DNA of 20,384 nt from JANOBJ01 sp031411575 (GTDB lineage: Bacteria > Pseudomonadota > Gammaproteobacteria > Burkholderiales > Burkholderiaceae_C). Shown here in pieces: positions 1 to 7,791 of the stretch; the first letter of the stretch is position 1; each line of letters starts with the position of its first letter. The notes below the pieces were generated by a model. That model was not told the origin of the DNA, did no database searches, and saw nothing but the letters and a program-made list of their open reading frames with translations. Position numbers and translations under genes: made by a program. The stretch spans positions 1 through 20,384 of the forward strand of contig JANOBJ010000265.1 of assembly GCA_031411575.1 (NCBI GenBank), read 5' to 3'.

Positions 1-211
1 TGGTCGACTGGAAGCTCTTCAGCGGGTTGTAGCTGGTGGACCAGGGGTTCACACCGGCGGCCTTGTACTGCGACAGCTCAGCCTGAACTTCAGCGCGGCT
101 CTTGGTGCTGGTGAAGGGCGTGGTGTCGATCGTGATGTCGTCGGCAAAAGCCTGGCCAGCGCCCAGAGCGGCAGCAGCGAGCACAACAGCGGAGATGAGA
201 TTGCGGTTCAT
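1..211 (-). CDS. DUF4148 domain secreted protein (5' part only)
   Basis: This is the first ~70 residues of a gene that runs off the left edge. It begins MNRNLISAVVLAAAALGAG, a classical signal peptide likely cleaved after AFA. The mature part then reads TKSRAEVQAELSQYKAAG followed by an NPWSTSYNPL stretch. The 'SRAEVxAELxxykaaG' pattern is typical of small periplasmic DUF4148 proteins, which are abundant and often multicopy in Burkholderiales. Their function is unknown. The start is fixed by AAAGGA placed about 8 bases upstream of the ATG and by the signal peptide. The gene is transcribed leftwards out of the window, away from everything else here. The family call is confident; no role can be inferred. 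Confidence 0.85.
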   Translation of the reverse strand, partial: MNRNLISAVVLAAAALGAGQAFADDITIDTTPFTSTKSRAEVQAELSQYKAAGVNPWSTSYNPLKSFQST

Positions 212-553
212 GATGGAAATCCTTTACAACAGTTAATGACATTTCCGGGCATGGCGGGCCATCAAAAACACCCGTCAGTCCAGCCTCGGTGAGTCGTCTT
301 TCATGCAATCGGCTCATCGATGGGTGAAATGTAGGCGGGGTTAACCCGCAGATAAAGGGGCGAACCGTGAAAGGACTGTTTCAGGCATGGAAACAGTCTC
401 GGGTGCACGCCATGTGGTCATAGTTTGCTATTAACAATATAGCAAACAAGATGCGGGACTTGAATTTCGGGCGCCAAAACGGCGCAATTTGGCGTGCGCC
501 GGGCGCATCAATCCCCGCCGCGCGCCCCTAAACCCCCGGGGCGCCGGCCGGCT
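212..553. other. Intergenic region upstream of the DUF4148 gene
   Basis: This 342-base stretch lies between the start of the DUF4148 gene and the stop of the DUF2726 gene, both on the minus strand. It must hold the DUF4148 promoter, but I could not pick a convincing -35/-10 pair. It contains a small GC hairpin (GCGGG-GTTAA-CCCGC, 335-349) and one copy of the AT-rich palindromic repeat (411-447). I see no credible gene in it. Confidence 0.6.
411..447 (+). repeat. AT-rich palindromic dispersed repeat, copy A
   Basis: The sequence TGGTCATAGTTTGCTAT is followed by a 7-base loop and then ATAGCAAAC. GTTTGCTAT (423-431) pairs perfectly with ATAGCAAAC (439-447). The GGTCAT-nnnn-TGCTAT core is shared with copies at 2802-2860, 8448-8507, 20221-20278 and, on the minus strand, 10384-10419. 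This copy lacks the AAATAG...TTGTCC left arm of the longer copies, so it is partial or diverged. It lies downstream of the DUF2726 gene. Confidence 0.75.
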
Positions 554-1249
554 TCAGCGGATCTTGGTGGGTGCGGGCCGTGCAGCGGGCTGCAGGGGGT
601 CGTTCAGCGCCATCAGGCCGCTCAGGCTGGCGACCTCGTCGTCCATCTCGGCGGATTGGGAGCTGTTGTACCGGCTCTCGAACTGCGAGAGCTTGGCTTC
701 CAGCGCTTCGCGGGTGTTGCGGCGGGTTTGCTCTTCGCGGGGCCGGGGCCGCGCCACCAGATTGAGCTGGGCGCGCAGGGCGTCGGGCGCGGGCATGCGC
801 TTGATGGTGTTTTTCAGGAACACCAGCCGCACGCCGGCTGTTTTCAGGATGCGGTTTTTCAGGTTGACGGCGTCGGCGTGGCCCTCGGCGTCGCTCACGT
901 GGTAGCGCTCCACGTCAAACGCGAAGGTGGCGCGGCCATCGGCTCCGCAGACCACGAAATCGACCCGCTGGTTGCCCAGGCGCTGCATGGCGCGTTCCGG
1001 TGCCTCTGATTTGCGCACCGACAGCATGTCGCTCAGGCGCACATTGAGCATCACCACCTGGCCCGGGAAGGTGGCGCGCAGATAGTCCAGCATCTGCACC
1101 TGGTCGGGCGTGTACAGCGGCTCGGCGCCGTAACGGTCGCCGGCGCTGGACGGCGAGGCGGCAAAGCGCCGGTAGGCCCACATCCAGATGCCAATACCGG
1201 CGAGTGCCAGCACCAGCAGGCCCAGCACCACCATGGTTGAGAACGACAT
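554..1249 (-). CDS. DUF2726 domain membrane-anchored protein
   Basis: This 231-residue protein has an N-terminal membrane segment (about residues 5-25, VVLGLLVLALAGIGIWMW) followed by a cytoplasmic domain. That domain has the DUF2726 pattern: a leading LYTPDQVQMLDYLRATFPG, then VRLSDMLSV, then the core QRLGNQRVDFVVCGADG and FAFDVERYH. DUF2726 is distantly related to restriction-endonuclease-like folds; its role is not known. I chose the ATG at 1249 over a GTG at 1261: the AGGGGG run sits directly against the GTG but about 11 bases from the ATG, and the membrane segment is complete from the ATG. The C-terminal 60 residues are charged and low complexity. The gene appears monocistronic. Confidence 0.75.
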   Translation of the reverse strand: MSFSTMVVLGLLVLALAGIGIWMWAYRRFAASPSSAGDRYGAEPLYTPDQVQMLDYLRATFPGQVVMLNVRLSDMLSVRKSEAPERAMQRLGNQRVDFVVCGADGRATFAFDVERYHVSDAEGHADAVNLKNRILKTAGVRLVFLKNTIKRMPAPDALRAQLNLVARPRPREEQTRRNTREALEAKLSQFESRYNSSQSAEMDDEVASLSGLMALNDPLQPAARPAPTKIR

Positions 1250-1342
1250 TTCCACAAGCACCCCCTGACGCGTTTTTCTGATGACTTCTTGATACAGAAA
1301 ATTCTAGGGGTAAGCCCGAGTCCTGCCTAGCGCCATGACCCA

Positions 1343-1368
1343 AATACGCACACTAAAGCGTGCGTATT
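1343..1368. repeat. Perfect 9-bp inverted repeat between dodecin and DUF2726 genes
   Basis: AATACGCAC (1343-1351) and GTGCGTATT (1360-1368) flank an 8-base loop. It lies between the dodecin stop (1434) and the DUF2726 start (1249), both on the minus strand. Read on the minus strand the hairpin is followed only by TGGG, so it is a poor terminator. An operator for the DUF2726 gene is equally possible. I can only vouch for the symmetry. Confidence 0.5.
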
Positions 1369-1433
1369 GCGTGAATTAGTGGCGGTTTGCGCCCGATTGT
1401 CGGGCGGTGAGACCGGGATCGACGGCTGGCGCC

Positions 1434-1661
1434 TTATTTCTTGCCCTTGGGCGAGGACGGCGGCTTGAGCACGAAAGTGACCTTCATGACCACCCGGTAC
1501 TCCACCACCTTGCCCTTGCTGACGACCACTTTCTGGTCCTTGATCCAGGCGCCGGTGACGTCGTTGAGCGAGTCGCTGGCGCGCTCGATGCCTTTCTGGA
1601 CGGCGTCCTCGAAGCTCTTTTTGCTGGAGGAAATGACTTCAATGACTTTGGCAACGGACAT
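1434..1661 (-). CDS. Dodecin (flavin-binding dodecamer subunit)
   Basis: This 75-residue protein opens with MSVAKVIEVISSSKKSFEDA, continues AVQKGIERASDSLNDVTGAW and then IKDQKVVVSKGKVVEYRV, and ends in a Lys/Pro-rich tail. The 'V.K.IEV.g.S.kSfe.Ai...i..A..t...v....v' pattern and length match dodecins. These assemble into 12-mers that store flavin or flavin-like ligands in the cytoplasm, buffering free flavin; the tryptophan in GAW fits the residue that stacks on the isoalloxazine ring. The start is supported by AGGAG five bases before the ATG and by a strong promoter 28 bases further upstream. The gene is divergent from the hydrolase at 1782. Confidence 0.92.
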   Translation of the reverse strand: MSVAKVIEVISSSKKSFEDAVQKGIERASDSLNDVTGAWIKDQKVVVSKGKVVEYRVVMKVTFVLKPPSSPKGKK

Positions 1662-1695
1662 GGCGGCTCCTGGGGCGTTTGGGGGATGGCTGCCC

Positions 1696-1724
1696 ACCGT
1701 AGGCGCAAACCGGGGCGCTGTCAA
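1696..1724 (-). promoter_or_regulatory. Sigma70-type promoter of the dodecin gene
   Basis: On the minus strand the consensus -35 TTGACA (1724-1719) is followed by exactly 17 bases and then a -10 of TACGGT (1701-1696). This predicts a transcript start near 1689 and a leader of about 28 bases containing the AGGAG ribosome site. Confidence 0.7.
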
Positions 1725-1781
1725 ACCGCGCCGGGGGCCGGGAGCGGCGAGCCGGACGGCCCGAGCCGCTACAGTGCGCGC

Positions 1782-2807
1782 ATGAAACTGTGGAAGCGTT
1801 CTCTCTTGCTGCTGCTGGCGGCGCTGGTGTTTTTTGCGGTCGCGGGCATCGTGGCCACCTGGGCGCCGGACCGGCCGGTGGCCGAGCTGATGCCGCGCTG
1901 GGGCGCGCCGCCGTCGCGCTGGGTGCCGGTGGAGGGGATGTCGGTGCATGTGCGCGACGAAGGGCCGGGTGCTGGAGCACCGCAGGGCGCGGGCAATGAC
2001 CCGCCCCCGCCGGCCAACGCCGACCCCGCCGCAGCCCTGCCGATCGTGCTGCTGCACGGCACCTCGGACAGCCTGCACACCTGGGACGGCTGGGCGCAGG
2101 CGCTCAAAAGCGAACGCCGCGTGATCCGGTTTGATTTGCCGGGCTTTGGCCTGACCGGCCCGCACCCACAGGGCGACTACTCGATCGACGCTTACGTGCG
2201 CTTCGTGGCGGCGACGCTCGACGCGTTGGGCGTGCCGCGCTTTGTGCTGGCCGGCAACTCGCTGGGCGGGCAGATCGCGTGGGCCACGGCGCACGCCTAC
2301 CCGCAGCGCGTGGCCCGGCTGGTGCTGGTGGACGCCAGCGGCTACCCGCTGAACCCGGACGAGGTGCCCATCGGCTTTCGCATCGCGCGGGTGCCGCTGA
2401 TGCGCCCGCTGGCGGAGCACACGCTGCCGCGCGGGCTGGTGGAGCAGAGCGTGAAAAGCGTCTATGGCGACCCGTCGCGCGTGACGCCCGCGCTGGTGGA
2501 CCGTTACTACGAACTGTCCCTGCGCGAAGGCAACCGCCGCGCGCTGGGCCAGCGGCTGGACGCGGGCTACGCAGGCAACGAAGCGCACATCCGCGCGCTG
2601 AAGCTGCCAACGCTGATCCTCTGGGGCGCGCGCGACCGGCTGATCCCGCTCGCATCGGGCCAGCGCTTTGCGCGCGACATCGCGGGCGCCCGGCTGGTGG
2701 TGTTTGACGAGCTGGGCCATGTGCCGCACCAGGAAGACCCGGCGCGCACGCTGGCCGAGGTGCGGCGCTTCCTGGCGGCCCCGGAAGCCGATTTTCAAGC
2801 CAAATAG
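1782..2807 (+). CDS. Membrane-anchored alpha/beta hydrolase
   Basis: This 341-residue protein has an N-terminal signal anchor (residues 7-27, after MKLWKRS) and then a complete alpha/beta hydrolase fold. The oxyanion HG motif is at 92-93, the nucleophile S160 is in AGNSLGGQ, the acid is D285 in LWGARDRLIP and the base is H313 in LGHVPHQEDP. The substrate cannot be told; esterase, C-C hydrolase or haloperoxidase-like activity are all possible. A Pro/Ala/Gly-rich insertion (about residues 61-86) lies between the first strand and the HG strand. The stop TAG is the first TAG of dispersed-repeat copy B, so the last few residues come from the repeat boundary. A TACAGT (1770-1775) just upstream could be a -10 giving a very short leader, but no matching -35 is visible. 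The start is chosen from the signal anchor. Confidence 0.88.
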   Translation: MKLWKRSLLLLLAALVFFAVAGIVATWAPDRPVAELMPRWGAPPSRWVPVEGMSVHVRDEGPGAGAPQGAGNDPPPPANADPAAALPIVLLHGTSDSLHTWDGWAQALKSERRVIRFDLPGFGLTGPHPQGDYSIDAYVRFVAATLDALGVPRFVLAGNSLGGQIAWATAHAYPQRVARLVLVDASGYPLNPDEVPIGFRIARVPLMRPLAEHTLPRGLVEQSVKSVYGDPSRVTPALVDRYYELSLREGNRRALGQRLDAGYAGNEAHIRALKLPTLILWGARDRLIPLASGQRFARDIAGARLVVFDELGHVPHQEDPARTLAEVRRFLAAPEADFQAK

Positions 2808-2860
2808 GCCGGTTGTCCGCATCCACTGGTCATTGTTTGCTATATAAACAATAGCGTTGA
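2802..2860 (+). repeat. AT-rich palindromic dispersed repeat, copy B
   Basis: This is a full-length copy: it begins AAATAGGCCGGTTGTCC, continues through GGTCATTGTTTGCTAT and ends AATAGCGTTGA. It aligns without gaps to copy E (20221-20278). GCTAT/ATAGC form the core palindrome. Its AAATAG overlaps the last codon and stop of the alpha/beta hydrolase gene. Confidence 0.8.
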
Positions 2861-2870
2861 CGAGAAACGG

Positions 2871-3797
2871 ATGGACGTGGCGCGGCAGCTCCCGGCGCGC
2901 CAGAATGCACGTGTGAAGCACGCCGCCAGCCTCGTCCCTACCCCAGCCGCACCGTTGGCGCGCCCGCACGCGCGGCGTCTGCGCGAGATCTACCGCTCGG
3001 CCGGCTGGCCCTGCCTGGACGCGATCGAGCTCGATCTGCTGGGCGCCGGGCTGCTGCAACGTGAGCCGGTCCGCGCCCCCGACGGCTCGCTGCACGACAC
3101 CCTGCGTGTGACCGACGCCGGGCTGGCTGCGCTGGCCGCCAGCCTGCAGCGCAACCGCGCCGCCTTCGACGCCCACGAGCAACTGGTGGCGCTGGTGGCC
3201 GCGCAGATGCAGCGCGCCGGGCGCGTGGTCTACACGGGCTTGAGCCTGCGGGCGCGCGTGCTCGCCGCTGATGCTGGTGAGACTGGCCAGGCGGCCGAAA
3301 CACCGCTTGCAGCGTCGCCCGATCTCGCGGAAGCCCTCGGCGCGGTGTTACCGGGGACCGCCGGCATGCCGCGCCCGCGCTGGGTGATGGCCCGGCCCGA
3401 CGTGTTTTCGATCCGCAACACCTCGGTGGCCGGCTACCTGGCGCCCGCGGTGCACGAGATCAAGGCACGCCGCGCCGACCTGCTGGGCGAGTTGCGCGAC
3501 ACACCGCGCACCCGCGCCAAGCGCGCGGCCTACCTGGACATGAGCAGCGAGTGCTGGTACGTGCTGGGCCGCGACGCCAAAGACCGGCCGATCGGCGCGG
3601 CCGACGAGATTCCCGCGGCCTTTGGCGTGCTGCAGGCCGAGCGCACGCCCGGTGGCGGCTGGCAGCTCACGGTGGAGCGGCCGGCGCCGCGCCGCGCCAT
3701 GCCGCATGTGGCTGGGCTGCCGTTTGCCGCGTGGCTGGCGCTGGCGCGGGCCGTGCCGCTGGTGGCGGCCGACGACGAGGCGCAAGGACATCTGTAG
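2871..3797 (+). CDS. Winged-helix plus PD-(D/E)XK-like nuclease protein, uncharacterised
   Basis: This 308-residue protein has two recognisable parts. Residues about 33-95 look like a winged helix: helices in LREIYRSAGWPCLDAIELDL and then a hairpin ending in LRVTDAGLAALAASL. Residues about 172-235 carry VMARPDVFSI, then HEIKARRADLLGEL, then ECWYVLGRD. The D177...E196-x-K198 arrangement followed by a Tyr/Trp-rich strand resembles the PD-(D/E)XK nuclease core seen in MmcB-type DNA-repair proteins. A role in DNA repair or defence is therefore possible but unproven. The start is uncertain: ATG 2871 lacks a good ribosome site, and a GTG at 2914 would remove 14 residues that look unconserved. The gene follows repeat B and stands alone. 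Confidence 0.65.
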   Translation: MDVARQLPARQNARVKHAASLVPTPAAPLARPHARRLREIYRSAGWPCLDAIELDLLGAGLLQREPVRAPDGSLHDTLRVTDAGLAALAASLQRNRAAFDAHEQLVALVAAQMQRAGRVVYTGLSLRARVLAADAGETGQAAETPLAASPDLAEALGAVLPGTAGMPRPRWVMARPDVFSIRNTSVAGYLAPAVHEIKARRADLLGELRDTPRTRAKRAAYLDMSSECWYVLGRDAKDRPIGAADEIPAAFGVLQAERTPGGGWQLTVERPAPRRAMPHVAGLPFAAWLALARAVPLVAADDEAQGHL

Positions 3798-3822
3798 CAA
3801 ACCCGCCGCCACGGTGTAGAGT
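3794..3822 (+). promoter_or_regulatory. Candidate promoter for the NnrU-family gene
   Basis: A -10-like TAGAGT (3817-3822) lies 17 bases after a weak -35-like GTAGCA (3794-3799), overlapping the end of the preceding gene. The leader would be about 30 bases and include GGAG seven bases before the ATG. The -35 matches consensus poorly, so this is tentative. Confidence 0.35.
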
Positions 3823-3858
3823 GCCGGGCGACCTCTACCAACCAAAGCCGGAGCATTT

Positions 3859-4437
3859 ATGACGCTGCTGATCGCAGGACTGATCCTTTTTCTGGGCGTG
3901 CATTCGACGCGCGTCTTTGCCAACGACTGGCGCACCGCGCTGATTGCCAAGCGTGGCGAGGGCGCCTGGAAGGGCATCTACTCGGGGCTGTCGCTCGCAG
4001 GCTTTGTGATGCTGGTTTATGGCTACGGGTTGGCGCGCCAAAGCCCGGTGGTGCTGTGGACGCCGCCGGTGGCGATGCGGCACGTGGCCGCGCTGCTGAC
4101 GCTGGTGTCGTTTGTGATGCTGGCGGCGGCCTACGTGCCGCGCAACAGCATCAAGGCGAAGTTGCGGCACCCGATGGTGCTGGGCACCAAGGTCTGGGCG
4201 TTCGCCCACCTGCTGGCCAACGGCAACCTGGCCGACGTGCTGCTGTTCGGCGCGTTCCTGGTGTGGGCGGTGCTGAACTTTCGCGCGGCACGCCAGCGCG
4301 ATCGCGCGCAGGGCATCGTGTACCCGGCCGGCACCGCCAGTGGCACCGCGATCACCGTGGCGGTGGGCGTGGTGGCCTGGCTGGTGTTTGCGCTGTGGCT
4401 GCATGGCCTGTTGATCGGCGTGCGGCCGTTCGGCTGA
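3859..4437 (+). CDS. NnrU family integral membrane protein
   Basis: This 192-residue protein is almost entirely hydrophobic, with five or six membrane segments. It shows the NnrU hallmarks: GVHSTR at residues 13-18 near the N-terminus, and KLRHPMVLGTKVWAFAHLLA in the middle followed by NGNLADVLLFG. NnrU proteins were named for clustering with nitrite/nitric-oxide reductase genes. Related proteins include isoprenoid-modifying enzymes, so a lipid or nitrogen-oxide role is uncertain here, where no denitrification gene is next to it. The start is supported by GGAG seven bases upstream. Confidence 0.88.
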   Translation: MTLLIAGLILFLGVHSTRVFANDWRTALIAKRGEGAWKGIYSGLSLAGFVMLVYGYGLARQSPVVLWTPPVAMRHVAALLTLVSFVMLAAAYVPRNSIKAKLRHPMVLGTKVWAFAHLLANGNLADVLLFGAFLVWAVLNFRAARQRDRAQGIVYPAGTASGTAITVAVGVVAWLVFALWLHGLLIGVRPFG

Positions 4438-4448
4438 CGCCTGATCCA

Positions 4449-4469
4449 GCGCGGTGATATTTACCGCGC
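4449..4469. repeat. Hairpin between NnrU and patatin genes
   Basis: GCGCGGT (4449-4455) and ACCGCGC (4463-4469) flank the AT-rich loop GATATTT. No T-run follows, so it is not a classical terminator. It lies 78 bases before the patatin start and could be an operator or an mRNA structure. Confidence 0.35.
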
Positions 4470-4546
4470 GCTGTCCCGCAATCGGGGGATGGCGCAGCGG
4501 CAACAGGGGAGTACAACCGGACCCTAGGTACGAGGGGGAGCGCGCC

Positions 4547-7231
4547 ATGAGCGATGTCCAGCCGGGAATTTCAGGGAAGCCGAGAGAGCCAGCACCAGTG
4601 CCACCGGTGGATTGGCGGGCGCTGGAACGCGCCCGGGTGGCGACGCGACGCGCGCTGCTGGGCGCGGGCATGGTGGAGCCGCCGCGCGAGGGTGGCGGGG
4701 ATGACCAGGGCGATGGCCACGGCGCCGGCGCGGCGCGGCCACTGACCACCGGGCTGGCGCTGTCGGGCGGCGGCATCCGCAGCGCCACGGTCTCGCTGGG
4801 CATGCTGCAGGTGCTGGCGCGGCGCGACACGCTCAAGCAGTTCGACTACGTCTCCACCGTCTCGGGCGGCGGCTACACCGGCGCCTTCTTGTGCAGCCTG
4901 TTCACGCCTGGCGCGGTGCGCGAAGGCCGGCCGGGTACGCCGGGTACGCCGGATGAGGCGGCGTTGCGGGCGGCGGCCTTCCGCGCGCAGGCCACGCTGG
5001 CCGCCACCGAACGGCGCGCCGGCTCCGAGCCGGAATCGCCGGCTGCCAAGCCGCTGGCCTGGCTGCGCGACAGCGGCCGCTACCTGGCGCCCAACGGCGG
5101 CGGCGACTACCTGTTTGCGTTCTCGCTGTGGCTGCGCAATTTATTGGCCGTGCACTATGTGCTGGGCACCACGATCGCGGGCCTGCTGGTGGTGCTGGGC
5201 CTGCTCAACCACCTGCTGGCCCCGCAGCTGCTCACATGGTTGGCCCCGCACCTGCCCGATGCGTGGCAGGCGGCGCTGGCGCCGGGCGCGATCTGGCGCG
5301 CCGGGCTGATTTACGCCGTGGCGGGGGTGGCGGTGTTTGCATTGGGCGCGCTGCCGGTGGGGGTGTCGTACTGGTACACCGAGCCGCCGCGCGACCCGCA
5401 GGGCGGCGTCTGGGCCGGCCTGACCACCACCACCGCGGTGATCGGCTTCCTGATGGGGCCGGTGCTGGCGCTGGCGTGGTGGGCCTGGCGCCAGACCGTG
5501 CCGCAGGTGCTGCCAGAGGTGCGCGAGGTGGCGACCCACGCCATCATCATGGCCGTGGCGGCGCTGCTGGTGCTGGCCAGTGGCTGGTACATCGCGGCCT
5601 GGCTGCGCACCTGGTCGCAGGACCGTGCTGGCCGCTGCGTGACGTGGACGCTGGTCACGCGCACGCGGGTGACGCGCTGGCTGTCGTGGGCGATCGGCAT
5701 CACGCTCGGGCTGGCGGCAGTGGCGGCGGTGCTGGTGGCCAGCCGGGCGCTGGCCGGCTGGGTCAGCCAGAACCCGATGGAGGGCGCCAGCGGCGCGGGC
5801 GTGCTGGCGGCCCTGATGGGGCTGTGGAAGCTGCTGCTGGGGCGCATTGGCGGCGCCAACGGCGAGAAGACCCGGCGGCTGGCGGTGCAGTGGCTGCCGC
5901 TGCTGGCGGCGGTGGTGCTGGGCCTGCTGCTGGTGCTGGCCTGGGGGCTGGCGGCGGCGGTGCTGATCGGCCAGGACACGGCGGAGGTGTCGTGGTTCAC
6001 GGTGCTGGCGCTGGGCGCGCTGGTGCTGATCACCGGGCGCACCTTCCAGTTTTTGAACCTGTCGACCATCCAGAACCTGTACACCGCGCGCATCGTGCGG
6101 GCCTATCTGGGCGCGACCAATGCCGGGCGCGCGCTGGAGCCGCGCTGGCAGAACGTGACCGAGCCGCACCCGCACGACGACCTGTCGCTCGACCAGTACT
6201 ACGGTCGCGCCGCGGCGGATGCCGCGCAGCCAGCCTCGCTGGCGCCGCTGCATGTGATCAACGTGACCATCAACGAAACCGTGGCCGCACGCGGCACGCT
6301 GGTCCAGCAAGACCGCAAGGGCCGGCCGCTGGCGATCACGCCTGACGGCTTTCTGGTCGATGGCGAGTTTGTGACGCGCGACGTGGCGCGCAGGCCGCCG
6401 GGCGCGTTCTTTGAAGGCCTGTCGGTGGGCCGCTGGGTCGGCATCTCGGGCGCGGCCTTTGCCCCCGGGCTGGGGCGCCACACGCGGCCCGAGCTGTCGC
6501 TGCTGACGGTGCTGGCGAATGTGCGGCTGGGCTTCTGGTGGCGCGCGCACCTGCTGGCCGAGCGCGCGCGGCGGCGCGCCCGTGGCGTGCTGTTCTCGAC
6601 CCAGGCGCACCTGCTGCAAGAGCTGCGCGGCCGCTTCTGGGGCACCGACGACAGCCACTGGTACCTGTCGGATGGCGGGCATTTCGAGAACACGGCGGTG
6701 TACGAGCTGCTGCGCCGGCGGGTGGACTTCGTGCTGGCGCTGGACAACGGCGCCGACCCCGACTACGGCTTTCGCGATATCGCCAACCTGATGCGGCTGG
6801 CGCTGGTGGATTTTGGCGCGCGCTTTGCGCCGCTGGCGCCACAGCGCCTGCAGGAGGTGCTGGAGCGGCGCCACGGCTCGGCAGGCGGGCAGCTGGCCGC
6901 GCTGTTTGGCAACCCCGGCGGCTTTGCGCGCGAGCTGCGCGAGGGGCAGCATTTCCTGATTGCGTTCCAGGTGGAGCTGCCGGTCACGGCCGAGCTGCCA
7001 CCCCACACCACCACGCTGGTGTTCGTGAAGCCGCGCCTGACGCAGAACGCGAGCCTTGACCTGGTGCAGTACCAGGCCACGCACCCGGCGTTTCCGCAGG
7101 AACCCACGGCCGACCAGTTTTTTGACGACGAGCAGTGGGAGAGCTACCGCAAGCTCGGCGCCAGCATGGGCGAGGCGCTTCTCGGGCAGGGCATCTCGCT
7201 CGAAGAACTGGTGCTGGCGTTGCGCGGCTGA
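4547..7231 (+). CDS. Polytopic patatin-like phospholipase
   Basis: This is an 894-residue protein. The N-terminal patatin half carries the oxyanion motif ALSGGGIRSATVSLGML (GGGIR at 74-78) and the nucleophile S106 in VSTVSGGGYTG. A membrane domain of about eight segments (residues ~190-510) interrupts the fold. The C-terminal half brings the catalytic D709 in SDGGHFENTAVYEL. Patatins are Ser-Asp dyad lipid acyl hydrolases; the first Gly of the usual GxSxG is Thr here (T104), as I recall for this large bacterial subgroup. The protein probably acts on membrane phospholipids from the inner membrane. The start at ATG 4547 has GGGGGAG eight bases upstream; upstream in-frame sequence is not protein-like. 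No partner gene is adjacent. Confidence 0.88.
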   Translation: MSDVQPGISGKPREPAPVPPVDWRALERARVATRRALLGAGMVEPPREGGGDDQGDGHGAGAARPLTTGLALSGGGIRSATVSLGMLQVLARRDTLKQFDYVSTVSGGGYTGAFLCSLFTPGAVREGRPGTPGTPDEAALRAAAFRAQATLAATERRAGSEPESPAAKPLAWLRDSGRYLAPNGGGDYLFAFSLWLRNLLAVHYVLGTTIAGLLVVLGLLNHLLAPQLLTWLAPHLPDAWQAALAPGAIWRAGLIYAVAGVAVFALGALPVGVSYWYTEPPRDPQGGVWAGLTTTTAVIGFLMGPVLALAWWAWRQTVPQVLPEVREVATHAIIMAVAALLVLASGWYIAAWLRTWSQDRAGRCVTWTLVTRTRVTRWLSWAIGITLGLAAVAAVLVASRALAGWVSQNPMEGASGAGVLAALMGLWKLLLGRIGGANGEKTRRLAVQWLPLLAAVVLGLLLVLAWGLAAAVLIGQDTAEVSWFTVLALGALVLITGRTFQFLNLSTIQNLYTARIVRAYLGATNAGRALEPRWQNVTEPHPHDDLSLDQYYGRAAADAAQPASLAPLHVINVTINETVAARGTLVQQDRKGRPLAITPDGFLVDGEFVTRDVARRPPGAFFEGLSVGRWVGISGAAFAPGLGRHTRPELSLLTVLANVRLGFWWRAHLLAERARRRARGVLFSTQAHLLQELRGRFWGTDDSHWYLSDGGHFENTAVYELLRRRVDFVLALDNGADPDYGFRDIANLMRLALVDFGARFAPLAPQRLQEVLERRHGSAGGQLAALFGNPGGFARELREGQHFLIAFQVELPVTAELPPHTTTLVFVKPRLTQNASLDLVQYQATHPAFPQEPTADQFFDDEQWESYRKLGASMGEALLGQGISLEELVLALRG

Positions 7232-7304
7232 GGCTGTCGGGGCGCAGGCGGGCTGGGCGATACAGGTTCGACGCGTATGCTGCGGGCTTTACCCGAAGCC
7301 CACC

Positions 7305-7670
7305 ATGCCGCGCCCGATCCTCGACGAGTCTCACATCCACCCGGCCATCCGCGCGCGCATTGCCACCCACGAGCAGGCCATCGTGCACGAGGTTCAGGAC
7401 GCGGTGGCCCGTCATGCCGTGGTGGTGGTCGGGATGGCGATGAACCCGTTTCCACGCCGGGCGCGCCGCGCGCTCGACCGGGCCGGTGTGGCGCACCACT
7501 ACCTCAGCTATGGGAGTTACCTGAGCCGCTGGCGCGAGCGCAACGCCTTGAAGCTGTGGACCGGCTGGCCGACGTTTCCGATGGTCTTTGTGAAGGGCAC
7601 GCTGGTGGGCGGCGCGAAGGATCTGCAGCGGCTGATCGCCAGCGGCGAGCTGAAGACGCTGCTGGCCTGA
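7305..7670 (+). CDS. Glutaredoxin-like protein without cysteines
   Basis: This 121-residue protein has the glutaredoxin layout: a first strand AVVVVGMAMNPFPRRARRAL, a second strand, then KLWTGWPTFPMVFVKG with the cis-proline region (WPTFP), then LVGGAKDLQRL with the GG glutathione-site motif. Where glutaredoxins have CPxC or CGFS there is NPFP, and there is no cysteine anywhere in the protein. It therefore cannot do thiol-disulfide exchange or hold an Fe-S cluster in the usual way. The well-kept rest of the fold argues for a functional, non-redox descendant rather than a decaying gene. The ribosome site is weak. It lies 73 bases after the patatin gene, possibly co-transcribed. Confidence 0.8.
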   Translation: MPRPILDESHIHPAIRARIATHEQAIVHEVQDAVARHAVVVVGMAMNPFPRRARRALDRAGVAHHYLSYGSYLSRWRERNALKLWTGWPTFPMVFVKGTLVGGAKDLQRLIASGELKTLLA

Positions 7671-7689
7671 GGGGGCGGCCCACCGCGCG

Positions 7690-7723
7690 AAAAAAACCCC
7701 GGAACTGCGCGGCAGGTCCGGGG
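7690..7723 (-). terminator. Rho-independent terminator for the Spy-like gene
   Basis: On the minus strand CCCCGGA pairs with TCCGGGG, with an inner CTGC/GCAG stem (spanning 7697-7723), followed by seven T (7696-7690). It ends transcription of the minus-strand Spy/CpxP-like gene that stops at 7792. Confidence 0.8.
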
Positions 7724-7791
7724 TGAAAGGGCGCGACGCAGTGACAAGCGCGCCCGAGGAGACAGGTGCCGGAGCGAAAGCCCGCGTCTGA

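Noticed and set aside
1662..3182. Extension of the dodecin frame upstream to a large protein
   Set aside because: The minus-strand frame stays open far upstream, but dodecin has a strong promoter and AGGAG at its own ATG, and the extra sequence is antisense to the hydrolase.
5141..7084. Long open frame opposite the patatin gene
   Set aside because: The translation is low-complexity His/Arg/Gln and covers a well-defined patatin; it is a shadow of third-position GC.
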